Shown piece after piece: positions 1 through 6,478 of a DNA stretch of 20,583 nt (its first letter is position 1; each line of letters opens with the position of its first letter). Below the pieces are notes generated by a model that had not been told where the DNA came from, made no database searches, and worked only from the letters and a program-made list of their open reading frames with translations. The position numbers and the translations under genes are program-made. Source of the stretch: IDS-8 sp036381215 (GTDB lineage: Bacteria > Pseudomonadota > Gammaproteobacteria > Steroidobacterales > Woeseiaceae); assembly GCA_036381215.1 (NCBI GenBank), contig DASVDF010000019.1, positions 1 through 20,583 on the forward strand, read 5' to 3'.

Positions 1-221
1 AGCGGATTCGCCTTCATCGCGTAGTGCAGCGAAAGATCGTCGGGCATGGCGGCCCGCAGCTCCGCGACCCGCGCCAACATGCGGGCGCGGTCATAGGCAT
101 AGAACGGTGTGCCGCCGGCTTCTTCCGCAATTTCGGTGACCTTGCGTCCCCCCCACAGGAGGACGCCGTCGCGGTATTCGAGCGTGCCGAGGGCCGCGTG
201 GAGATCGTCGTCCAGCTTCAT
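1..221 (-). CDS. PLP-dependent decarboxylase, exosortase A-associated type (5' part only)
   Basis: The first 73 codons of a fold-type III PLP decarboxylase (diaminopimelate/ornithine decarboxylase-like) are visible; the rest lies beyond the left edge. The protein begins MKLDDDLHAALG. It reaches the family signature HYAMKANP at about residues 67-73, in which Lys70 is the expected Schiff-base lysine. ATG at 219-221 overlaps the TGA of the upstream ligase (ATGA), so translation is probably coupled and no separate Shine-Dalgarno is evident. In XrtA/PEP-CTERM loci a decarboxylase of this type (TIGR03099) regularly sits beside the acyl-CoA ligase of TIGR03098, which matches the order here. The natural substrate is not known from sequence. 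The family call is solid; the subfamily call leans on the neighbour. Confidence 0.85.
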   Translation of the reverse strand, partial: MKLDDDLHAALGTLEYRDGVLLWGGRKVTEIAEEAGGTPFYAYDRARMLARVAELRAAMPDDLSLHYAMKANP

Positions 222-1810
222 TGCCGGTTTGTGTTCTCGTTATCGAAGAGGTTCGCGAGCTCGGCCGAGAGCAGCTTGCGATCGATCTTGCCGTTCGGGT
301 TGCGCGGCAGGACGTCGCGGAAGACGATCTCGGTCGGCACCATGTAGTTCGGCAGCGCCTGGCGGCAGGCGAGGAGAATCGCCTCGCGCGTGGCGTCGCT
401 TGCGTCTTCAGTGTAGCAGGCGACCACCACGGCCTGGCCGAGCTCGAAGTGCGGAATGCCGAGCGCGGCGCATTCGGCGACGCGACCCGTGGCGTACACC
501 ACTTCTTCGACCTCCGTGGGGCTGATGCGATAGCCGGACGACTTGATCATGTCGTCCTTGCGCCCGACGAAATACAGGAAGCCGTCCTCGTCCCTGACCA
601 CCGTGTCGCCGGACCACACGGCCATCTCCGGAAACGGCAGCCCCTGCGCCTGGTTCGGCGCGGGCCGAAAGCGCAACGCGGTGCGTTCCGGGTCATTCCA
701 GTAGCCGAGCGACACCAGCGCGCCGCGGTGCACGAGTTCGCCGGGCTCGCCCGGGTCGCAGGGCGTGCCGTCCTCGCGCACGACCAGGATCTCGGCGTTC
801 GGGATCGCCTTGCCGATCGACGTGGGCCGGCGGTCGAGCTCGTCCGGCGGCAGGTAGGTCGAACGGAACGCCTCGGTCAGGCCGTACATCAGGTAGACGC
901 GGGTTTTCGGCAGCCGCTCGCGCAGCAGCCCGAGCGTCGCCGTCGGCATCGCGCCGCCGGTGTTCGTGATGTAGCGCAGGCTGGCGACGGCTTCGTCCGG
1001 CCAGTCGAGCCGCGCGAGCTGCGTCCAGAGCGGCGGCACGCCGGCGAGGCCGGTCGCGCGATGCCTGGCGGCCGCGCGCGGCACGTCGCGGGCGAGGAGG
1101 TAATCCATGAGCGCCACCGACGCGCCGACGGAAAACGCCGTGGTCATCTGACTGAAGCCCGCGTCGAACGAGAAGGGCAGCACGGCGAGGATCACGTCGT
1201 CCGGCCGGTTTTCGAGATAGGACGCCACGGACAGCGCGCCCGCCACCATGTTGCGGTGCGACAGCACGACGCCCTTCGGCTTGCCCGTGCTGCCGGAGGT
1301 GTAGAGGATCGCTGCCATGTCGGTGTCGATGCGGCGCACCGGAGCGCCGATCGCGGCCGCGGCCAGTGCCGTCCACTCGACCGCTTCGGCTGTCGGCGGC
1401 AGCGGCGGCAGGGCTTCCGCCGGATCGAGCAAGACGAGACGGCGCAGGGCGGGGCAATCGGCGAGGACCTCGCCAAGAGATGTTCCCTGGGCGCCCGTAG
1501 TGATCAAGGCGACGCAATCGCAATCGCGCAGGATGTGGCCTACCTGTGCCGCCTTGAGCGAAGGATTGACGGGCACGAACACGGCGCCGGCCGCCGTCGT
1601 CCCGAAATACGAGAGCACGGCTTCGATGCGCTTGTTCAGGTACACGGCAACGCGCTCGCCGGGGCGGACACCGAGGCGAGTAAGGCCGCCGGCGACCTGG
1701 AGGATGCCCTCGGCGGTCCCGGCATAGTCCAGCGTGACGTCGCCCCGGATCAGGGCGGTCCGCGAGCCGTCGGTGCGGGCTCGCGGCAGGATCAAGTCGT
1801 GCAGCAGCAT
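218..1810 (-). CDS. Acyl-CoA ligase (AMP-forming), exosortase A/PEP-CTERM-associated
   Basis: A 530-residue member of the ANL adenylate-forming superfamily, close to the usual length of about 520. The P-loop-like motif YTSGSTGKPKG lies at residues 170-180, followed by YGLTEAF, the hinge region GRKDDMIKSSGYRIS, and the C-terminal catalytic lysine motif PRNPNGKIDRK. These predict ATP-dependent activation of a carboxylic acid to an acyl-adenylate, then transfer to CoA or a carrier-protein thiol in the cytoplasm. ATG at 1810 is chosen because the protein then starts directly with the family N-terminus (MLLHDLILPRA). The open frame continues upstream to 1999, but that stretch is unlike the family and overlaps the antitoxin gene. 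No good Shine-Dalgarno is seen. The stop overlaps the decarboxylase start. The pairing matches TIGR03098/TIGR03099 in XrtA clusters; the substrate is unknown. Confidence 0.9.
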   Translation of the reverse strand: MLLHDLILPRARTDGSRTALIRGDVTLDYAGTAEGILQVAGGLTRLGVRPGERVAVYLNKRIEAVLSYFGTTAAGAVFVPVNPSLKAAQVGHILRDCDCVALITTGAQGTSLGEVLADCPALRRLVLLDPAEALPPLPPTAEAVEWTALAAAAIGAPVRRIDTDMAAILYTSGSTGKPKGVVLSHRNMVAGALSVASYLENRPDDVILAVLPFSFDAGFSQMTTAFSVGASVALMDYLLARDVPRAAARHRATGLAGVPPLWTQLARLDWPDEAVASLRYITNTGGAMPTATLGLLRERLPKTRVYLMYGLTEAFRSTYLPPDELDRRPTSIGKAIPNAEILVVREDGTPCDPGEPGELVHRGALVSLGYWNDPERTALRFRPAPNQAQGLPFPEMAVWSGDTVVRDEDGFLYFVGRKDDMIKSSGYRISPTEVEEVVYATGRVAECAALGIPHFELGQAVVVACYTEDASDATREAILLACRQALPNYMVPTEIVFRDVLPRNPNGKIDRKLLSAELANLFDNENTNRQ

Positions 1811-1848
1811 AGGTGTCGTAGTGGCGGGAGTCCCGGCAGCGGCGCAGA

Positions 1849-1950
1849 TTAGCAGAACGCCGGGCGGCTGTACGTGATCCGGTACGCAGGCGTCGGCGGA
1901 ACCGGCTCCGCCACCGGGACCGAGCTCGTGTAACCGCCTGTACCGGGCAT
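1849..1950 (-). CDS. Possible 33-residue ORF coupled to the antitoxin gene
   Basis: A short frame starts with an ATG whose bases overlap the antitoxin stop (TGATG at 1948-1952) and ends in TAA at 1849-1851. The peptide is Pro/Thr/Ser/Tyr-rich, beginning MPGTGGYTSS and ending YSRPAFC. It has no recognisable domain, signal peptide or membrane segment. The TGATG overlap is a common coupling arrangement, but a 33-codon frame is easily open by chance in GC-rich DNA. It fills most of the 139-bp gap between the antitoxin and ligase genes. Recorded as a weak candidate only. Confidence 0.15.
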   Translation of the reverse strand: MPGTGGYTSSVPVAEPVPPTPAYRITYSRPAFC

Positions 1951-2657
1951 CAGGGCGGCACGTCGGTTCCCGGTGGCATCTTCCGGACGTGCAGCCCACC
2001 TCGCTGCCATCGCGTCAGCACATCGGTCAGCTGCGTTGCTTCGGCGAGGCGCTGCAGCCGTTTTCTGTCCAGCAGGTCCATGTCGATGTCCCCCGGCGCC
2101 GGCAGCGTGACGTGGCTTCTCGCGCTTTGACCGAGGTACAACCGATCCAGCAGGGCCTTCTCGGGAGTGGCGCGCAGGTGTTCGAACTGCCCGCCCGGCT
2201 CGAGCCGGTCAGCCAGCCTGCCGGCGTCCACGATCCGACGCGGCAGCCCGTGAAACTGCAGGATGCCGGCCATCGAGCTCCGGCGACCGAGTTTCGGGGG
2301 CGGGAAGCCGGTATCGATCGGCACCACGGCGGTGACCGCGCGCGAGGGATTGTTGAGCACACCGGCATCGCCCAGCACGGTGTTCAAAGACACCACGGCA
2401 TCCGGGTGGAAGAAGGCAACGGCGTCGGCCAGTTCCCCCGGAGCGGCTCGAAAACGGTTCAGGTAAAGACCGCGTTTGACGGGCTGCAACCGGCCGGCCT
2501 CCGCCGCGCGGCGTATCCAGAAGCTGAGCGTGCTGTCGGGTACGGCCTGACCCTCGCGGGCAGTGCGCGCAAAACGCTCGAGCAGATCCCTGGTCAGGAC
2601 CGGCGGCGCGTCGGGCCGGCCAAGCGCTTCTGCGAGCCGTGACTGCCACCCGATCAT
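1950..2657 (-). CDS. AbiEi-like type IV antitoxin / transcriptional regulator
   Basis: A 235-residue protein resembling AbiEi antitoxins. The N-terminal winged helix-turn-helix spans about residues 20-70 (DLLERFARTAREG ... SFWIRRAAEAGRLQPVKRGLY). It is followed by the family core, in which a surface is formed around VVSLNTVLGDAGVLNN and ATPEKALLDRLYLG. AbiEi proteins neutralise a cognate AbiEii nucleotidyltransferase and repress their own operon. ATG at 2657 overlaps the stop of the upstream toxin frame (ATGA at 2654-2657), which indicates coupling and fixes the start; the frame is open further up to 2729. The frame is intact, while the toxin gene before it is broken. Toxin-first order is the reverse of the classic abiEi-abiEii arrangement. 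Confidence 0.8.
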   Translation of the reverse strand: MIGWQSRLAEALGRPDAPPVLTRDLLERFARTAREGQAVPDSTLSFWIRRAAEAGRLQPVKRGLYLNRFRAAPGELADAVAFFHPDAVVSLNTVLGDAGVLNNPSRAVTAVVPIDTGFPPPKLGRRSSMAGILQFHGLPRRIVDAGRLADRLEPGGQFEHLRATPEKALLDRLYLGQSARSHVTLPAPGDIDMDLLDRKRLQRLAEATQLTDVLTRWQRGGLHVRKMPPGTDVPP

Positions 2658-3249
2658 GATCGGCTTCCGGCCACCATGCAGAGCAGCCGTTCGGCGGCAT
2701 CCCTGACGCGTCTTTTCATCGCCGCCCATTCCGCCTCGTCAATACGTTCGGCGATGTGGTCGGGGAGGGAGTCGCGCAGCTCGTTGTGGAACCGCTCCCA
2801 AGTCAGGCCATCGAGGTGCGCAGCGAGCACCTCGCGCGGGTCCTCATCGCCTATGCCGGCGCGCTCGATGGCCCAGCGCACCTGCTCCACGGAAGGCATG
2901 CCTGTCGGCGACAACAGATCCAGGTCGTATACGTCGCGCGCCGCTTCGCGGCCGAGCAGGGCGGCCAGTTTGGTGGCGGACTCATCTCCTCCTTACCGGG
3001 CGATGCGACCCTGAGGTCGCTCAAGGGAAGACCCCGGGCGGCGGCGGCGATCGCGCGGCGCAGCGTGTTGTGCAGGGACTCCGCGCTGCGCTTCGGATTG
3101 GTGAAGTCGAGGTCGACGTCCTTGGTCAAGCGCTGCTCGCCCAGCAATGCGCGCATGGCGCCGCCGCCCTTCAGGACGAAGCCGCTGCCCTTCCTGAGGA
3201 AGATCTCCCTGATCAGGCGCTCGATGTATTGCTCGCGCAGGCTGGCCAT
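2654..3249 (-). pseudogene. AbiEii/AbiGii-family nucleotidyltransferase toxin, broken by internal deletion and frameshift
   Basis: The 5' part, from ATG at 3249, has the nucleotidyltransferase core: FVLKGGGAMRALLGE then TKDVDLDFTN, i.e. the GG...DxD pattern, at about residues 24-50. It runs to RVASPGK at about 3000. The next recognisable family sequence, TKLAALLGREAARDVYDLDLL (about 2974-2915), is in another reading frame and continues into the C-terminal helices to the stop at 2654. In the downstream frame a TAA lies at 2995-2993, so the halves cannot be one uninterrupted protein. The beta-rich segment that normally separates these motifs (some 70-80 residues in the family, from memory) is missing, pointing to a deletion at about 2974-2997. 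A sequence resembling a strong ribosome site (AAGGAGGAGATG) lies at the junction, so internal initiation cannot be excluded, but that ATG is in the wrong frame. Confidence 0.75.
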
Positions 3250-3260
3250 GACAGCACATC

Positions 3261-3303
3261 ATTAAGTCAATTATGCCAATAATGTCAGCATAACCGACTT
3301 AAT
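3261..3303. promoter_or_regulatory. 43-bp dyad, probable operator of the AbiE-type locus
   Basis: Two nested perfect inverted repeats share one centre at 3282. The outer arms are ATTAAGTC (3261-3268) and GACTTAAT (3296-3303). The inner arms are TTATGC (3271-3276) and GCATAA (3288-3293). There are 2 bp between arms on each side and 11 bp in the middle. The site is strikingly AT-rich for this DNA and lies 12 bp before the toxin ATG, in the divergent gap to the flavoprotein gene. A -10-like CATAAT on the minus strand (3275-3270) falls inside it. AbiEi-family antitoxins are known to bind inverted repeats in their own promoter. Use of this dyad by the local antitoxin is inference. Confidence 0.6.
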
Positions 3304-3388
3304 TATCCACGCGGAGCAGCCGGCCCGCTGGAACCGGCCGGAAGCCGAAGCTATCGTCCGGCATCGGGCGTGTGCGGGGGAGGGCTTC

Positions 3389-4510
3389 TTGGACGAGCTG
3401 GATTGCGTGGTGATCGGCGGCGGCGTGATCGGACTCGCGATCGCGCGGCAGCTCGCGCTCGCGGGCCGCGAGGTGGTCGTGCTGGAAGCCGAGGAGGCGC
3501 TCGCGATGCACACGAGCAGCCGCAACTCCGAGGTCATCCACGCCGGGCTGTACTATGCGACGGGCTCGCTGAAGGCGCGTACCTGCGTCGAAGGGCGGGG
3601 GCGGCTGTACGCGTATTGCGAGGAGCGGCGTATTCCGCACCGCCGGTTGGGCAAGTTGCTGGTCGCATGCAGCGAGAACGAGATCGGGCGGCTGCGCGAC
3701 ATCGAGCAGCGCGCGCGAGCGAACGGCGTCAACGACCTGCGGCGGCTCAGCGCGCCCGAAGTTGCGGAGCTCGAGCCCGCGGTGCGCTGCGTGGCGGGGC
3801 TGCTGTCGCCGTCCACCGGCATCGTCGATTCCCATGCGTTCATCGCCGCGCTGGAAGCCGATCTGCAGGGCGCCGGCGGTACGGTGCTGTGCCGAACCCG
3901 GGTGGACTCTGTCGCAGTAACCGGCCGCGGCTTTGCGTTGCGCCTGCACGGCAGCGAAGGCCAGGCGACGGCCTGCCGCACCCTGGTCAACGCCGCGGGG
4001 CTGGAGGCGGCCAGCGTGGCGCGCTCCATCGCGGGCTTTCCGCCGCACCTCGTGCCCGAGCGGCACCTGGCCAAGGGCCACTACTTCGTGCTCCAGGGGA
4101 AATCGCCGTTCTCCCGGCTGGTGTATCCCGTGCCCGTGGACGGCGGGCTCGGCGTGCACGTCACGCTCGACATCGAAGGCAGGGCGCGCTTCGGCCCCGA
4201 TGTCGCCTGGGTTGATGCGGTGGACTATGGCTTCGATGAGCACCGCAGGGAAGCTTTCGCCGCCGCCATCCGGCGCTACTGGCCGGATATCGATGCCGAG
4301 CGCCTCATGCCGGGCTATACCGGCATACGCCCGAAGCTCGGCGGACCCGGCGCCCCGGCCGCCGACTTCGTCGTACAGGGGCCCGGCGTGCATGGCATCG
4401 AAGGGCTCGTCAATTTTTTCGGCATCGAATCACCGGGGCTGACCGCGGCGCTGGAACTGGCCCGGATCGCCTGCCGCCTCGCCGGAGTACAGGCTGTCCC
4501 GCCGACGTAA
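3389..4510 (+). CDS. FAD-dependent oxidoreductase, L-2-hydroxyglutarate oxidase-like (DAO family)
   Basis: A 373-residue flavoprotein. The dinucleotide-binding motif IGGGVIGLAIA begins at about residue 9. It is followed by HTSSRNSEVIHAGLYYATGS (41-60), which closely follows the LhgO/L2HGDH signature around the flavin. The C-terminal segment YTGIRPKL ... LVNFFGIESPGLTAALELA matches the FAD-closing end of the family. Likely reaction: oxidation of an L-2-hydroxy acid, with electrons passed to quinone or oxygen. The start is TTG at 3389, with the purine-rich GGGGGAGGG just upstream and no better ATG. It stands alone on the plus strand, divergent from the AbiE pair and upstream of the PEP-CTERM gene, which has its own promoter. 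Other DAO oxidases are possible, so the substrate is left open. Confidence 0.8.
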   Translation: MDELDCVVIGGGVIGLAIARQLALAGREVVVLEAEEALAMHTSSRNSEVIHAGLYYATGSLKARTCVEGRGRLYAYCEERRIPHRRLGKLLVACSENEIGRLRDIEQRARANGVNDLRRLSAPEVAELEPAVRCVAGLLSPSTGIVDSHAFIAALEADLQGAGGTVLCRTRVDSVAVTGRGFALRLHGSEGQATACRTLVNAAGLEAASVARSIAGFPPHLVPERHLAKGHYFVLQGKSPFSRLVYPVPVDGGLGVHVTLDIEGRARFGPDVAWVDAVDYGFDEHRREAFAAAIRRYWPDIDAERLMPGYTGIRPKLGGPGAPAADFVVQGPGVHGIEGLVNFFGIESPGLTAALELARIACRLAGVQAVPPT

Positions 4511-4594
4511 GGCGGAGCTTTCGCAAGGGCCGGCCAGGATGAGTTATTCGTCGACGATCTTTACAGATCAGCCTGTCGCTATGGCCACGCTTGA

Positions 4595-4611
4595 CTGTAA
4601 GTCTTTGTCAG
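4595..4611. promoter_or_regulatory. Imperfect dyad upstream of the sigma-54 promoter, possible enhancer-binding site
   Basis: The 17-bp element CTGTAAGTCTTTGTCAG has symmetric ends (CTG..A.....T..CAG). It sits about 20 bp upstream of the -24 element of the sigma-54 promoter. Sigma-54 promoters need an activator bound upstream, and PEP-CTERM genes are often controlled by the PrsK/PrsR two-component pair. No PrsR site is claimed: the symmetry is only partial and the spacing is short for an enhancer. Confidence 0.2.
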
Positions 4612-4629
4612 ATAGGAGCCTATTGCAGG

Positions 4630-4645
4630 TGGCATGGATATTGCT
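4630..4645 (+). promoter_or_regulatory. Sigma-54 (RpoN) promoter of the PEP-CTERM gene
   Basis: TGGCATGGATATTGCT matches the -24/-12 consensus TGGCACG-N4-TTGCW closely. The invariant GG (4631-4632) and GC (4643-4644) are separated by exactly 10 bases. Transcription would start near 4656, giving a leader of about 46 nt before the ATG at 4702. RpoN control of PEP-CTERM genes through PrsR-type activators is established in several XrtA bacteria, so promoter and gene type agree. The match is read directly from the sequence; use in vivo is inferred. Confidence 0.75.
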
Positions 4646-4678
4646 TGCAGCTCTCTGCAAACGGTTGCTCCGCAACCG
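4645..4678 (+). other. Two short hairpins at the start of the PEP-CTERM leader
   Basis: TTGCAG (4645-4650) pairs with CTGCAA (4655-4660) across CTCT. CGGTTGC (4662-4668) pairs with GCAACCG (4672-4678) across a 3-base loop. The first overlaps the predicted start site; the second would be a 5'-end hairpin in the mRNA ahead of the AAGG ribosome site at 4687-4690. Such a hairpin could protect the transcript. The pairing is visible; the role is inferred. Confidence 0.35.
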
Positions 4679-4701
4679 GATCAGGCAAGGAACAACAAGA
4701 A

Positions 4702-5310
4702 ATGAAAGCACTTTTTCTGGGCAGCTCGCTCGCGTTGACCGCAACGGCGATGCTGCTGGTCGGCGGGAACGCTTCAGCCGCGGCGATACTCTGCCCCGAC
4801 GACGCTACGCTGGACATTCTGGAGCTCCAGCGTCAGGCGAGTGTCGACCCCGCCCTGGCGTGTGAATTCGGCACTGACGAAAATCCTGATGGAGACACCT
4901 TCTTCGGCGGCGGTTGGACTGCCGCAGGCGAGCTGGAAGGAGCGGACGGCACGAACGATTTCCTGACCGTCGATGTCACGTCAGGTAGCTGGGGCTCGGG
5001 CGACGTGACGGCCAACTGGTTTATCGACCCGGATTTCTGGAGCCTCTTCGGCAGCGCCGTGATTTCTGCTCACGTCGGGCAGGGTCAGGGTGACCCGGAC
5101 TGGTTTGCCTGGACGATCCCGACCGGCACGTTATCGGGAATCTTTACGTATGACATCATCACCGGCGCAGGTGGCGGTCTGTCCAACATCAAGCTGTGGG
5201 GCCGCGACACGCCGGACATCACGGTGCCTGAGCCGTCTGCGATCGCACTTCTTGGCATCGGGCTGCTGCTTGCAGGTGTGACGGGCCATCGCCGGCGATC
5301 GCGATCGTAA
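4702..5310 (+). CDS. Secreted PEP-CTERM sorting-domain protein
   Basis: A 202-residue exported protein. Residues 1-26 form a signal peptide (MKALFLGSSLALTATAMLLV, then an AxA-like cleavage site NASA|A). The middle is Gly/Asp/Trp-rich with no recognised enzyme domain. The C-terminus is a classic PEP-CTERM tripartite signal: VPEPSA at 175-180, a hydrophobic helix (IALLGIGLLLAGV), and the basic tail HRRRSRS. Exosortase is expected to cleave near the PEP motif and deliver the protein to the envelope or matrix. ATG at 4702 is chosen because it begins the signal peptide and follows CAAGGAACAACAAGA; the frame is open upstream to 4591. It is expressed from the sigma-54 promoter just upstream and ends at a strong terminator. 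The exosortase gene itself is not in this window. Confidence 0.9.
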   Translation: MKALFLGSSLALTATAMLLVGGNASAAAILCPDDATLDILELQRQASVDPALACEFGTDENPDGDTFFGGGWTAAGELEGADGTNDFLTVDVTSGSWGSGDVTANWFIDPDFWSLFGSAVISAHVGQGQGDPDWFAWTIPTGTLSGIFTYDIITGAGGGLSNIKLWGRDTPDITVPEPSAIALLGIGLLLAGVTGHRRRSRS

Positions 5311-5337
5311 CGACAACGCTGCCTGGAACGATTGCAG

Positions 5338-5364
5338 AAGGCCCGGCGATTGCCGGGCCTTTTT
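5338..5364 (+). terminator. Rho-independent terminator after the PEP-CTERM gene
   Basis: The 10-bp perfect stem AAGGCCCGGC (5338-5347) / GCCGGGCCTT (5352-5361) with loop GATT is followed by T's to 5364. It lies 28 bp after the stop codon. On the opposite strand the stem is followed by TTCTGC, so it would be a weaker terminator for the convergent lipoprotein gene. Confidence 0.9.
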
Positions 5365-5461
5365 GCCTGTGCGCCCGTTTGACGTCGCGCAGGTTCCGGT
5401 TGCGGATCCCCCCCGATGCGGCCTGCTGCAGCTCAGGGCCAACGGGCGATCGTTGTAAGAA

Positions 5462-6130
5462 TCAGTTGACCGTCACTTCGGCGACGCCGGACAAGTCGCT
5501 CTCCACGTCGGACGTGTTGAAGGCCGTCGCCGCGAAATACCAGGTGTTGGGGGAGAGGTTCTCGACCAGGTACGTGTTGATACCGGGGTTGTCGATGCGG
5601 ATCTCTTGCGTGTAATCGCCCGGCGCGAGCCCGTAGTAGATCTTGTAGCCGGCGAGATCCGTCAACGCACTGCCGTCCGTGTTCATCGTCGGCGCCTGCC
5701 ACGACAGCGTGACCGAGCCGTCGCCGGTCTGCGTGACGTTGATCGAGAACCCGAGCGAGTCGCTCGCGTTGCCGTCGCTCGCGGCGATCGAGATGTCGTC
5801 ATAGGGACCCTCGTCTCCCGCCTGCGGCGTGCCGGACAGGCGGCCGGTGCCGGAATCGAAATCGGCCCAGCCGGGCTTGCCTTCTATGCTGAACGTCAGC
5901 GCGTCGCCGTCCGGATCCGAGGCCGTGGGCGTGAAGGCGTAGGGGTCGCCGATCTTGACGGACGGCGGCGGGCTGCCGGAGATGACCGGCGGGCTGTTGC
6001 CGGTCGCCTGCCCGTTGTCAGGTCCACCGTCGCTGTCCGAGCCGGAGTTGCAGGCCGCGAGCGCGAGGGATGCGGCGAGAGCGGCCCCGATGAGGCTCGA
6101 GAGCTTGCGTGCGGAGCGATCTGTCGTCAT
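5462..6130 (-). CDS. Lipoprotein with one He_PIG (Ig-like) domain and an FN3-like domain
   Basis: A 222-residue exported lipoprotein. The N-terminus is basic, then hydrophobic, ending in the lipobox LAAC, so Cys27 would be the lipidated residue. An acidic/Gly/Ser linker follows. Next is a He_PIG putative Ig domain at about residues 46-131 (PPVISGSPPP ... YAFTPTASDPDGDALTFSIEGKPGWADFDSGTGRLSGTP pattern, quoted in part). An FN3-like domain fills about 135-222 (VTLSWQAPTMNTDGSALTDL, then AGYKIYYG ... NLSPNTWYFAATAFN). Start ATG at 6130 has AGGGAG upstream. It is a paralogue of the next gene, sharing TDLAGYKIYYG but with one fewer Ig-like repeat. No catalytic motif is seen; a surface adhesion or carbohydrate-binding role is plausible but inferred. 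Confidence 0.85.
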   Translation of the reverse strand: MTTDRSARKLSSLIGAALAASLALAACNSGSDSDGGPDNGQATGNSPPVISGSPPPSVKIGDPYAFTPTASDPDGDALTFSIEGKPGWADFDSGTGRLSGTPQAGDEGPYDDISIAASDGNASDSLGFSINVTQTGDGSVTLSWQAPTMNTDGSALTDLAGYKIYYGLAPGDYTQEIRIDNPGINTYLVENLSPNTWYFAATAFNTSDVESDLSGVAEVTVN

Positions 6131-6259
6131 GCCCTGATCTCCCTTCGTTGGAGCTCCGGACTTCTACGGGAAGCGCGGTTTCTTGCCGAAGCGGGCCCGA
6201 CTGTAAACCAGCCCGACAATCGAGAACAAGGACTTTCGTCAAGAAAATCAGATGCTTGT

Positions 6260-6277
6260 TGTCGTCGATCGGCGACA
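6260..6277. promoter_or_regulatory. 18-bp near-palindrome upstream of the short lipoprotein gene
   Basis: TGTCGTCGATCGGCGACA is symmetric except for one mismatched base pair. It lies about 130 bp upstream of the lipoprotein ATG and about 18 bp upstream of a -35-like TTGACG on the minus strand. A regulator site is possible; the sequence is GC-rich enough for chance to be a real alternative. Confidence 0.25.
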
Positions 6278-6417
6278 CCGGCCCTCGAATCGATCTCAAG
6301 AGCCGGGGGCAAGCCGAGGGGGGTCTTTGAAAACCGCGGCCGCAGGGGGAGGGCCGAGAGTGGCCGCCCCCGCCTGCGGCACGCGCAGGGGGAAATCGGG
6401 TGTCGCTCCGGGTCGTC

Positions 6418-6446
6418 GGGCGAGAGCCGCGCAACGGCTCCCGCCC
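6418..6446 (-). terminator. Strong hairpin downstream of the longer lipoprotein gene, no T-tract
   Basis: Twelve-base arms (6418-6429 and 6435-6446) pair fully, with one G-U pair on the minus-strand RNA, and a 5-base loop. It begins 32 bp after the stop of the upstream lipoprotein. There is no run of U after it, so it may stabilise the 3' end or act with Rho rather than terminate by itself. Confidence 0.4.
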
Positions 6447-6478
6447 GCGGGTGCCCGAGCGACGTGCGAAAGCAATCC

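Larger units (their letters stand above)
6131..6478. other. 348-bp spacer between the two lipoprotein genes
   Basis: No convincing gene is seen. On the minus strand it contains the hairpin at 6418-6446, a near-palindrome at 6260-6277, and a -35-like TTGACG (6242-6237) without a convincing -10. The GEMM-I riboswitch core found upstream of the other lipoprotein is absent here, so the two paralogues do not share that leader. Confidence 0.5.

Noticed and set aside
140..160. CTTGCGTCCCCCC resembling the riboswitch core on the minus strand
   Set aside because: It encodes the decarboxylase N-terminus and lacks the CAAACC strand, P2 loop and 3' element.
221..1852. Plus-strand frame of 543 codons opposite the acyl-CoA ligase
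   Set aside because: The ligase has every ANL motif in order; the antisense frame has none and no ribosome site.
2851..3249. The 132-codon toxin frame taken as a complete short protein
   Set aside because: After about residue 65 the sequence loses all family similarity while the true continuation is found in another frame, so this is a frameshifted reading.
6131..6478. Searched for a third GEMM-I copy in front of the shorter lipoprotein
   Set aside because: Neither GGGACGCAAAGC nor the CAAACC strand is present on the minus strand.
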